Positions 1 through 7,199 of a stretch of 64,000 nt of DNA are shown here, one piece after another. Numbering within the stretch: the stretch's first letter is position 1; the number at the start of each line of letters is the position of its first letter. The stretch spans positions 298,017 through 362,016 of the forward strand of contig NZ_JRMX01000013.1 of NCBI RefSeq assembly GCF_000758825.1, in the 5' to 3' direction. Under the pieces are notes generated by a model. The model was not told the DNA's origin. It saw nothing but the letters and a program-made list of their open reading frames with translations, and searched no databases. The position numbers were made by a program, and so were the translations under genes. Source of the stretch: Arcanobacterium sp. S3PF19. Its GTDB lineage: Bacteria; Actinomycetota; Actinomycetes; Actinomycetales; Actinomycetaceae.

Positions 1-33
1 GCGTCGTTACTCCTGATTTGCTTCATTTACGCC

Positions 34-65
34 GGGGCGCAGTCCTGAGGACTGCGCCCCTCTTT
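34..65 (+). terminator. Rho-independent terminator of a gene upstream of the window
   Basis: Two 12-base arms at 34-45 and 49-60 are perfect reverse complements (GGGGCGCAGTCC and its partner) around a three-base loop. TCTTTT follows directly. The gene it ends lies to the left of the window. Confidence 0.85.
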
Positions 66-186
66 TGTGTTTTCGCGGGTGAAGCGGTATTTTGGGGAAC
101 GCGGCCGGGAAAAATTTTATCTGCGTTCCGCTTTTGTGCACAAAATGTCATCTTTTAATTAACCGTTTGTAATCAGTAAAATAATG

Positions 187-216
187 TTGACTGAAGAATG
201 TTAGTAGTTATAAAAT
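187..216 (+). promoter_or_regulatory. Promoter of the iolG operon
   Basis: TTGACT at 187-192 is followed after 18 bases by TAAAAT at 211-216; TATAAA at 209-214 with a 16-base spacer is an equally good -10 box. The region around it is strikingly A+T rich compared with its surroundings. The 5' leader would be about 105 bases, and a strong ribosome site (AAAGGAG) sits at 317-323. Confidence 0.6.
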
Positions 217-326
217 AATAAGTGCTTACAAAGTAGAGTCTTACACTGTGGTAGGAAAACAAATTAAGCTCTTTTACCTTGCAGGTGTTGGGCTTTGGGC
301 TTGACGCATTATTCAAAGGAGTGAAA

Positions 327-1313
327 ATGACCAACATTGGAATAATCGGTGCCGGGCGCATCGGTCACGTACATGCAAAGACGATCGGTTCCATTGCGGA
401 CGCGAATCTGGTTCTTGTCTCGGACGTCAACGAAGACGCGGCGAAAGCTCTTGCGGAAAAATACGGCGCACGTTACACAACGCGCGCAGAGGATGTATTC
501 GCAGACAAAGAAGTAGAGGCAATTATTATCTGCTCGCCCACGCCTCTGCACGTAGAACATATCGTAGCCGCGGCGAAAGCCGGCAAACCGGCGCTTTGCG
601 AAAAGCCGCTGGCAATGGAAGTAGAGTCCGTGGCAAAGCTGAAGGAACAGCTTAAGGGGCTGAATCCGACTGTTATGCTCGGCTTCAACCGCCGTTTCGA
701 TCCGAACTTTGCCAAGATCAAGAAGCTGGTTGACGAAGGGAAGATCGGTCCTCTTGAGCAGCTGACCATTATTTCCCGCGATCCGGCCGCTCCGCCGAAA
801 GAATACATTGCGGTTTCCGGCGGAATTTTCAAGGACATGACGATCCACGATTTCGATATGGCGCACTACTTCCTTGGCGATGTCGCCACCGTAACCACGA
901 TCGGACAGAATCTGGATCCGGATCTGGATGATACGGGCGATTATGACGCGGCGGTGATTCTGCTGACCAACAAGGCGGGTAAGGTGGCCACGATTATTAA
1001 TTCGCGTCACTGTGCCACGGGTTACGACCAGCGGCTGGAGGCTTTCGGACCGAAGGGTTCCCTGTTTGCCGAAAATCAGCGTGAGACAACCGTGCGCGCA
1101 TACACTGCGGAGTATTCGGATGCGCAGGAGCCCTTCCAGGACTTCTTCCTCACCCGTTACGCCACCGCGTACGCCGACGAACTGCGGACCTTCCTGAAGG
1201 CAGTGAAGGAAGGCAAAGAGCTGCAGCCGTCTATCGAAGCGGGCGAGGTCGCCCTGAGAATCGCGGAAGCGGCTTTGGAAAGTGCCAAGACGGGCAAGAC
1301 CGTAAAACTGTAA
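327..1313 (+). CDS. iolG: Gfo/Idh/MocA-family inositol 2-dehydrogenase
   Basis: 328 residues. It probably oxidises myo-inositol to scyllo-inosose (2-keto-myo-inositol) with NAD+, the first step of inositol catabolism in the cytoplasm. The N-terminus carries the Rossmann motif GAGRIGHVHAK, and the family's EKPLA motif with its catalytic lysine is present near residue 105. The ATG at 327 was chosen because AAAGGAG lies just upstream; an in-frame start at 279 would have no ribosome site. It is the first gene of a two-gene operon with the iolE-like gene 31 bases downstream. The wider locus holds iolC, iolB and iolD, which supports inositol as substrate. A related polyol or scyllo-inositol specificity cannot be excluded from sequence alone. 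Confidence 0.88.
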   Translation: MTNIGIIGAGRIGHVHAKTIGSIADANLVLVSDVNEDAAKALAEKYGARYTTRAEDVFADKEVEAIIICSPTPLHVEHIVAAAKAGKPALCEKPLAMEVESVAKLKEQLKGLNPTVMLGFNRRFDPNFAKIKKLVDEGKIGPLEQLTIISRDPAAPPKEYIAVSGGIFKDMTIHDFDMAHYFLGDVATVTTIGQNLDPDLDDTGDYDAAVILLTNKAGKVATIINSRHCATGYDQRLEAFGPKGSLFAENQRETTVRAYTAEYSDAQEPFQDFFLTRYATAYADELRTFLKAVKEGKELQPSIEAGEVALRIAEAALESAKTGKTVKL

Positions 1314-1344
1314 AATATAAATCGGATAACTGAAGGAGAAATCA

Positions 1345-2208
1345 ATGAAGATTGCCGGTGCACCTATTTCCTGGGGTGTTTGCGAAGTGCCGAACTGGGG
1401 ATATCAGATGAGCCCCGATCGGGTATTGCAGGAAATGAAAGATTTGGGTCTGACTGCCACGGAATTCGGTCCGCAGGGCTGGCTTCCTCTCGACCCCGAA
1501 GGCAGAAAGAAGGCTATTTCCAAGTTCGGTCTGAAGGCTGTGGGCGCATTTTTCCTCTCCGTCATGCACGATCCCGACTATGATCCGATTCCGGCAGTGG
1601 AGAAGGAACTCGAAGCGTTTAAGGTAGCCGGCGGCGATTATCTGATTCTGGCTGCCGATTCCGGCCGTGACGGGTACGACAACCGTCCCGTACTGGATGA
1701 AACCGGTTGGAAGACGCTCTTTACCAACATGGACCGGATCGTGGAGCGCGCGGCAAAAGACGGCGTAACCGCCTGCCTGCACCCGCACTGGGGCACGATG
1801 GTGCAGACGAAGGACGAGGTGCACAAGGTGCTCGATAATTCCTCCGTCGGTCTGTGCCTCGACACGGGCCACCTGTTCTGCGGCGGTACGGATCCGGTGG
1901 AGCTGACGAAGCAGTACGCCGAGCGCGTCTCGATCGTACACGCAAAGGACGTGCACGCGGAGCTGACGAACAAGCTGCTTCCGGGAGAGATCACCTGGTC
2001 CGAAGGAATCAAAGCGGAAATGTTTGCCCCCATCGGCGAAGGCGACATTGATTTTGCCGAAATCGTAAAGACGCTCGACAGCGTCGGTTTCGACGGATAC
2101 TATGTGCTGGAGCAGGACATCATGATCGACGGTGAGCCGCCTGTCGGCGCCGGCCCGATCGAGAATGCCCGCAAGTCGCTGCTGGCGCTGCAGGCACTGG
2201 CAAAGTAA
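1345..2208 (+). CDS. iolE: TIM-barrel sugar isomerase/epimerase-like protein, probable inosose dehydratase
   Basis: 287 residues of the xylose-isomerase-like TIM-barrel fold (AP endonuclease 2 family). In the inositol pathway this fold provides IolE, which dehydrates scyllo-inosose to a trihydroxycyclohexanedione, and also IolH and IolI. The N-terminal APISWGVCEVPNWG stretch is typical of IolE. Metal-binding candidates include the HPHWGT, LDTGH and HAKD segments. The start has AAGGAG at 1333-1338. It follows iolG in the same operon, and a terminator stands right behind it. I favour IolE because no other dehydratase candidate is in the locus; IolI or IolH remain possible. Confidence 0.75.
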   Translation: MKIAGAPISWGVCEVPNWGYQMSPDRVLQEMKDLGLTATEFGPQGWLPLDPEGRKKAISKFGLKAVGAFFLSVMHDPDYDPIPAVEKELEAFKVAGGDYLILAADSGRDGYDNRPVLDETGWKTLFTNMDRIVERAAKDGVTACLHPHWGTMVQTKDEVHKVLDNSSVGLCLDTGHLFCGGTDPVELTKQYAERVSIVHAKDVHAELTNKLLPGEITWSEGIKAEMFAPIGEGDIDFAEIVKTLDSVGFDGYYVLEQDIMIDGEPPVGAGPIENARKSLLALQALAK

Positions 2209-2222
2209 ACGGCTGTTTGGGC

Positions 2223-2269
2223 GCGGGAGCGTTGGTTATGTATATTTCCAATGCTCCCGCTCCTTTTTC
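2223..2269 (+). terminator. Terminator of the iolG-iolE operon
   Basis: GCGGGAGCGTTGG (2223-2235) pairs with CCAATGCTCCCGC (2248-2260) with one G-T mismatch, followed by TCCTTTTTCT. The hairpin ends only 18 bases before the start codon of the next gene. Confidence 0.85.
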
Positions 2270-2278
2270 TGTATTACG

Positions 2279-3052
2279 ATGACCGGTTTGTCACTGCTTC
2301 AGTGGGCCCTGCTTGGCGCCGGGGCGTTTATGGCGGGCTTTTCCAAGATTGCCCTGCCCGGTGCCTCACTGCTCACGCCTGCTTTCTGTGCGCTTGCCCT
2401 CGATGCCCGGCAGTCTACGGCCGTTGTTCTGGGACTGTTTATTTTGGGGGATATTTTTGCCATTTCCTATTACCGGCACGCTTTCAGCCGCCGGATTGTT
2501 GCTCCCGTTATGCCGTCCCTGATTCTGGGTCTGATTCTCGGCGGGGCTTTTCTTTATTTCGTCACGGATTCGGGGCTGCGGATTCTCATTGCCCTGATCC
2601 TGCTGGCCATGACCGCATACAGTATTTGGGACCGCAGAAAAAAGAAGAAGGGAAATGCGCGCGCTGCCTCCGGCCGCACAGTGAAACAGATCGGGCAGAT
2701 GGGCCCCGGCGGGCGTCTGCTGTACGGCGTTTTGGGCGGATTTGGCACGATGACGGCCAATGTCGGCGGTCCGTTTGTGTATCTGTATCTGTTTCGGATG
2801 GATCTTTCGGTAAAAGATTTTCTCAGCGCAAATGCCTGGATTTTCTTTTTCTGCAATCTGCTTAAACTGCCCGTATCTGCGGGACTGGACCTGTTTTCTC
2901 TCGACACGCTGGAGAAAGTTGCCCTGCTTGCCGTGTTTTTGGTGCCGGGTGTCGGAGCCGGAATTCTTCTCGTGAAAAAAATCAGCCGGGAACTCTTTGA
3001 ATGGATCGTTTACCTGTTTACGGTAATTTCCGCGCTGTCCCTTCTGCGCTGA
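2279..3052 (+). CDS. TSUP (TauE/SafE-like) membrane permease
   Basis: 257 residues, almost entirely hydrophobic, with about seven or eight predicted membrane segments and a short basic loop (RRKKKKG) in the middle. The TSUP family exports or imports small anions such as sulfite, sulfoacetate or other organic acids. The N-terminal GAFMAGFSKIALPGASLL and the later GGFGTMTANVGGP are the paired family repeats. The ATG at 2279 is the first methionine ahead of the first helix. There is no recognisable Shine-Dalgarno sequence, and the iolGE terminator lies immediately upstream, so expression depends on readthrough or a weak local promoter. Its place inside an inositol locus hints at an organic anion linked to that pathway, but this is only inference. 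Confidence 0.75.
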   Translation: MTGLSLLQWALLGAGAFMAGFSKIALPGASLLTPAFCALALDARQSTAVVLGLFILGDIFAISYYRHAFSRRIVAPVMPSLILGLILGGAFLYFVTDSGLRILIALILLAMTAYSIWDRRKKKKGNARAASGRTVKQIGQMGPGGRLLYGVLGGFGTMTANVGGPFVYLYLFRMDLSVKDFLSANAWIFFFCNLLKLPVSAGLDLFSLDTLEKVALLAVFLVPGVGAGILLVKKISRELFEWIVYLFTVISALSLLR

Positions 3053-3178
3053 ACGGTGCCGCTGCCCGCGCAGGGATTACGGCCTTCCCGTGCCGCGCGG
3101 ATTCGCAGTCATGCTTCGTTGCCTGCCGTACCGGGTAGCCGTGCTGCGGGGCAGGACCGATTTTCGCCGGCGCGCCGG
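3053..3178. other. Short convergent gap without a gene
   Basis: This 126-base space separates the ends of the TSUP gene and the regulator gene. I see no clear hairpin with a T-run and no coding signal. Confidence 0.5.
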
Positions 3179-3964
3179 TCAGTGGATATTGGCGGTCAGC
3201 GGAACCGTAATCCGATACTGCGCGGCGTCATATACGTGGTTTCCGTATTCGATCACCTGATGCGCGGCGTCGTAGGCAACGCGTTCCATGGTTACCATCG
3301 CCGAATTGGGTGCCAGCCCGAGCAGCTTTGTTTCCTCTTCCGTGGCGTTGCGGGCGCCTATGTTCTGTACGGCGGTCGTAATGTGAATCCCTTTGTCGAG
3401 GAAACTGTCGTACAGACCTTTTTCGTTCAGCTCCGTCAGCGAGGGCGCGAACTGAATTGGGATGATATTGTGCATTATTGCCAGCGGATTTTCGTTTGCC
3501 CAGCGCAGGCGGCGGATGGAGGCAACTTCGATTCCTTCTTCGGCTCCGAGAAGACATGCCGTCTGTTCGTCGGCAAGAGTCACGTTGTACGACAGAACCT
3601 GGGTATGTGTGCTGTGACCCGAGCGGATGAGATCGCTTTTCAGGCTGGTAAGACCGATTTTCCGCTGAATATGAATCGGTGTTACACGCGTGCCCGCCCC
3701 GCGTCTGCGGACCACCAAACCCATTTGCGCCAGTTCCTGAAAGGCGCGTCTGGCGGTGGGACGCGACACCTGCAGTCTGTTTGCCAGCGACAGTTCGTCT
3801 TCCACCAGCTGTCCCGGCGCAATTTCCCCCTTGCTGATCAGGGCCGCAATAGGGGCGGAAATCTGCTGATACAGGGGTGTTGCGCTGTTTCTGTCCAGGG
3901 TAAGGTCAGCCACATACGGCGTATCGAGGTTGGAGTCCTCCGTAGTTTCGGGTTCTCTTTTCAT
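3179..3964 (-). CDS. GntR/HutC-family transcriptional regulator, probable inositol regulator
   Basis: 261 residues. An N-terminal winged helix-turn-helix of the GntR type (about residues 28-95, with SLANRLQVSRPTARRAFQEL) is followed by a UTRA ligand-binding domain of the HutC subfamily. Such proteins repress catabolic operons until a sugar or sugar-phosphate effector binds. The ATG at 3964 has AAGGAA upstream. The gene is divergent from iolC, and the shared gap contains two palindromes of the ATGT/ACAT type, one next to each promoter. Control of the inositol genes and of itself is therefore likely. The effector is not known from sequence; a phosphorylated IolC product would fit. Confidence 0.85.
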   Translation of the reverse strand: MKREPETTEDSNLDTPYVADLTLDRNSATPLYQQISAPIAALISKGEIAPGQLVEDELSLANRLQVSRPTARRAFQELAQMGLVVRRRGAGTRVTPIHIQRKIGLTSLKSDLIRSGHSTHTQVLSYNVTLADEQTACLLGAEEGIEVASIRRLRWANENPLAIMHNIIPIQFAPSLTELNEKGLYDSFLDKGIHITTAVQNIGARNATEEETKLLGLAPNSAMVTMERVAYDAAHQVIEYGNHVYDAAQYRITVPLTANIH

Positions 3965-3999
3965 GAAGCAGTTTCCTTTTGCGCTAAATGCAGGTTGAA

Positions 4000-4013
4000 T
4001 ATGTCAGTACATA
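4000..4013. promoter_or_regulatory. Candidate operator near the regulator start
   Basis: TATGT-CAGT-ACATA is a 14-base palindrome with five-base arms. It lies about 36 bases upstream of the regulator start and shares GTACATACA-like sequence with the site in front of iolC. A TATACT-like -10 box for the regulator lies just upstream of it on the minus strand (4032-4037). Confidence 0.45.
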
Positions 4014-4309
4014 CACTTTTACCTTACCAAGTATAGCGGAAAATACATATGTTGCATTCATTTCCGGTTTTGTCCGGATATTGGTCGCAAATGCGCTGTC
4101 TGCAGCCTGTTTTTCCTCCGCTTTCGCGCGTGGCGCGGCACGGTGTGTGTGCAGGTGTGCGTATATTTTCGGTTTTGGCATGTATTTTGCCCGCGCACAA
4201 ACGGGGATCTGTGCAGGTATTTTGCGCGCGGCGTGCGGAAATCTGCATTCGCGGCATACGGTTGCCGAATCCTGATAAAAAACTGCCCGATATGGGAACA
4301 ATTAACTAT
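4014..4309. other. Intergenic region between the regulator and iolC
   Basis: About 300 bases between the two candidate operators. Several short open frames cross it, but none has a ribosome site or recognisable protein. ACATATGT at 4045-4052 is another small palindrome. Otherwise I see nothing definable. Confidence 0.5.
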
Positions 4310-4355
4310 TTTGTACATACAAACATTTGACGGCCATGACAAATAGTGCAATAAT
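4310..4355 (+). promoter_or_regulatory. iolC promoter with overlapping candidate operator
   Basis: TTTGTA-CA-TACAAA (4310-4323) is a 14-base palindrome directly upstream of TTGACG (4327-4332). AATAAT follows after 17 bases (4350-4355). A further ACATAC occurs at 4365-4370, near the expected transcription start. Placement next to the -35 box fits repression by the divergent GntR protein. Confidence 0.55.
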
Positions 4356-4408
4356 AGTGATCGGACATACATAGGCGTATCGATAACTGTGAAAAGGAGC
4401 GTGCTTTC

Positions 4409-5389
4409 ATGTCAAGCGAAAAGTTGGAAGTTCTTACGATCGGACGCTGCGGCGTTGATGTATATCCGCTGCAGTCCGGGGTGGGTCTGGAAGATGTGCA
4501 GACCTTTAAAAAGTTTCTCGGCGGATCGCCCACAAATGTTGCCGTCGCGGCAGCCAAACTGGGGCACAGCGCCGCCACGATTACAGGCGTGGGGAACGAT
4601 CCTTTCGGCCGTTATATATGCAGGGAAATGGAGCGTCTGGGCGTAAGCGCAAAGTACGTTGTGGTAAATAACGAGCTCAACACCCCCGTTACGTTCTGCG
4701 AGATTTTCCCGCCCGACGATTTCCCGCTTTACTTCTACAGGCAGCCCTCCGCTCCCGACCTGCAGATCACGGAAGACGATATGCCCATTGAGGCAATCAA
4801 ATCCGCGAAAGTATTTTCCTTCTCCGGAACGGGACTGTCGGTTGAACCCTCGCGCGCCGCTCATTTCAAGGCATTGAAGGCGCGGGCAAAGAGCGGATAC
4901 ACGATTGCGGATTTGGACTACCGTCCGATGTTCTGGGAAAACGAGGAGACGGCCACCAGGGAAATTTCCTCCTGCCTCGAATATGCCACCATTGCCATCG
5001 GCAACAGGGAAGAATGCCGGATCGCGGTAGGGGAGACGGAACCCGACCGCGCGGCGGATGCCCTGCTGGAACGCGGCATTGAGATTGCGATTGTAAAACA
5101 GGGCCCGAAGGGCACGCTGGCAAAAACCGCCGAAGAACGGATAGAAGTTCCCGTAACTGCGGTAAATACACTGAACGGACTGGGATCCGGCGACGCTTTC
5201 GGCGGTAATTTCATCCACGGTTTGCTCTCCGGCTGGGATCTGCCCAAGTGCATTCAGGCCGCCTCCGCCGCCGGTGCCATCGTGGCCACCCGCCTTGAAT
5301 GCTCCACCGCCATGCCGAGCGAAAAAGAAGTGCTGGACACAATCGCGCAGCACCCGGAAACAACTCCTATCGTGAAGGGAAACAAATAA
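4409..5389 (+). CDS. iolC: 5-dehydro-2-deoxygluconokinase (PfkB family)
   Basis: 326 residues of the ribokinase/PfkB fold. It probably phosphorylates 5-dehydro-2-deoxygluconate with ATP, after the IolD and IolB steps. The N-terminal GGSPTNVAVAAAKLGH is the PfkB sugar-binding signature, and the C-terminal GLGSGDAFGGNFIHGLL carries the catalytic aspartate and anion hole (GxGD). AAGGAG stands nine bases ahead of the ATG. The stop codon overlaps the next start by one base (TAATG), so translation of the two genes is coupled. First gene of the second inositol operon. Confidence 0.9.
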   Translation: MSSEKLEVLTIGRCGVDVYPLQSGVGLEDVQTFKKFLGGSPTNVAVAAAKLGHSAATITGVGNDPFGRYICREMERLGVSAKYVVVNNELNTPVTFCEIFPPDDFPLYFYRQPSAPDLQITEDDMPIEAIKSAKVFSFSGTGLSVEPSRAAHFKALKARAKSGYTIADLDYRPMFWENEETATREISSCLEYATIAIGNREECRIAVGETEPDRAADALLERGIEIAIVKQGPKGTLAKTAEERIEVPVTAVNTLNGLGSGDAFGGNFIHGLLSGWDLPKCIQAASAAGAIVATRLECSTAMPSEKEVLDTIAQHPETTPIVKGNK

Positions 5390-6255
5390 TGAAGATCGCC
5401 GATATCCCGCAGGTGCGCGCATACGCACCGGAAAAAATAACGGAAGCACTGCGCACCCGGAAGCCCGCACGGCCCCTTATGCCGGGTGAAAAGCACATGA
5501 TCGTTGCCTGCGACCATCCCGCGCGCGGAGCGCTGGGCGCCGGTTCGCTGCCCTACGCAATGGCCGACCGGCAGGAAGTTCTGGCACGCTGCGTGGCGGC
5601 ACTGAAGCGTCCCGGCGTAACCGGATTCCTTGGTACCGCAGATATGGTGGAAGACCTTGCGCTGCTGGGCGTGCTGGACGGAATGCACGTATTCGGGTCC
5701 ATGAACCGTACGGGTCTGCAGGGAGCCCGGTTTGAAATCGACGACAGAGCCGACTGCTATTCCCCGGCCGGAATCGTGAAAGCCGGATTGGAAGGCGGAA
5801 AAACCCTTACCCGCATCTGCTACGAGGATCCTGCCACGCCCGCGGCACTGTATTCCACGGCACAGGCCGTCAATGCACTGTCTGCGGAAAAGAAGATAAC
5901 CATGATTGAGCCGTTTGTCTCCTATTGGGAAGACGGCGTGATCAAAAACAATCTTTCCCCCGAAGCGGTGATTAAATCCATTACCGTTGCCTCCGGACTG
6001 GGTGAGAATACGGCATACACATGGCTGAAGCTGCCGTGCGTGGACGATATGGAACGCGTGATGGCCGCAACCACGCTGCCGAGTCTGATTCTCGGCGGGG
6101 AGGTCTCCCAGGACGCCGAAGCCGTGTTTGCCCACTGGAGCAGGGTAATGCGTCTGCCGAACATCTTCGGTCTGGTTGTCGGGCGCTCGCTGCTCTTCCC
6201 CTCGGACGGCGATGTTGAAAAAGCCGTGGATACCGCCGTGGAATTGGTGCGATAG
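5389..6255 (+). CDS. Class I aldolase-like (beta/alpha)8 protein, probable IolJ role
   Basis: 288 residues. It resembles the DeoC/LacD-like aldolase fold found in actinobacterial inositol clusters (the Cgl0159-type family). In the pathway an aldolase must split 2-deoxy-5-keto-gluconate 6-phosphate into DHAP and malonate semialdehyde, and this is the only candidate in view. The segment MIVACDHPARGALG near residue 35 and YTWLKLP near residue 210 resemble substrate and Schiff-base regions of class I aldolases; the lysine role is inferred. The start overlaps the iolC stop, and iolB begins 9 bases downstream. Confidence 0.72.
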   Translation: MKIADIPQVRAYAPEKITEALRTRKPARPLMPGEKHMIVACDHPARGALGAGSLPYAMADRQEVLARCVAALKRPGVTGFLGTADMVEDLALLGVLDGMHVFGSMNRTGLQGARFEIDDRADCYSPAGIVKAGLEGGKTLTRICYEDPATPAALYSTAQAVNALSAEKKITMIEPFVSYWEDGVIKNNLSPEAVIKSITVASGLGENTAYTWLKLPCVDDMERVMAATTLPSLILGGEVSQDAEAVFAHWSRVMRLPNIFGLVVGRSLLFPSDGDVEKAVDTAVELVR

Positions 6256-6264
6256 GAAACGGAA

Positions 6265-7164
6265 ATGACAGACAACGCAAAGTATTATATTCCGGCGGGC
6301 ACAACCGCCTCGGGTGTGTACGATACCGTGATTACCCCGGAAAAAGTAGGGTGGGAATGGTCTGGCCTGAAAATCGCGAATCTGCGCGCGGGTGAAGAAA
6401 CGCAAATAGCGACGGGCGAAACCGAACTGCTCGTTCTTCCGTTGGATACGGGTGCGTCGGTAACTCTCGACGGCGAAAAATATATGCTTGCCGGGCGCGA
6501 ATCGGTGTTTGCCTCCGCCACGGATTACCTGTATGTTCCGCGCCATAAGTCTTTTACGCTGCGCGCGGAGAAAGCAGGGCGGATTGCCCTTCCCGCAACC
6601 AAGGCAACGTCCGACAAACCCGTGCGTTACTGCCCCGCAGGCGAGGCCGTTACCGCACTGCGCGGATCAGGGCGGAGCTCGCGGCAGGTGACGAATTATG
6701 CTCTCGGAAACGCCGTGGAGACCTCGCATCTGCTGGTTTGCGAAGTACTGACTCCGGGCGGCAACTGGTCGTCGTATCCGCCGCACAAGCATGAAGAGCA
6801 CGGTGAAAACGAACGCGAACTTGAAGAGATTTACTACTTTGAAGTGCGCGGGGGAAGAAAATGCGGCTGCGGCTGCGCGGAAAAAGACAGCGGGGCATTC
6901 GGACTGCAGGAAGTATATTCCTCGCCGAAACACCAAATCGACGTTTCCGCCAGGGTCCGCTCGGGAGACGTTGTGGCCGTTCCCTTCGGCTATCACGGTC
7001 CCTCGGCCGCCGCGCCTTTCTACGACCTGTATTATCTGAACGTAATGGGCGGTCCTGCCGAAGATGCCGTGTGGAAAGCGGTGGACGATCCGTATCACGG
7101 CTGGCAGCGTGCCGAGTGGGAAAAAGAAGACGTGGATCGGCGTCTTCCTTTCTACACCATATAA
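6265..7164 (+). CDS. iolB: 5-deoxy-glucuronate isomerase
   Basis: 299 residues, the usual length of IolB, a double cupin. It isomerises 5-deoxy-D-glucuronate to 5-dehydro-2-deoxygluconate, the substrate of IolC. The segment WSSYPPHKHEE near residue 170 carries metal-binding histidines, and EEIYYFEV and GYHGPSAA are family blocks. The ribosome site is weak (GGAAACGGAA), consistent with coupling to the gene upstream, 9 bases away. iolD follows after 35 bases. Confidence 0.92.
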   Translation: MTDNAKYYIPAGTTASGVYDTVITPEKVGWEWSGLKIANLRAGEETQIATGETELLVLPLDTGASVTLDGEKYMLAGRESVFASATDYLYVPRHKSFTLRAEKAGRIALPATKATSDKPVRYCPAGEAVTALRGSGRSSRQVTNYALGNAVETSHLLVCEVLTPGGNWSSYPPHKHEEHGENERELEEIYYFEVRGGRKCGCGCAEKDSGAFGLQEVYSSPKHQIDVSARVRSGDVVAVPFGYHGPSAAAPFYDLYYLNVMGGPAEDAVWKAVDDPYHGWQRAEWEKEDVDRRLPFYTI

Positions 7165-7199
7165 ATCAACAACTTTTACTGACAAAGGACTAACTGACA

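Noticed and set aside
5254..6546. Open frame of 430 codons on the minus strand opposite iolC, the aldolase and iolB
   Set aside because: It crosses three genes with clear function on the + strand and has no start signal.
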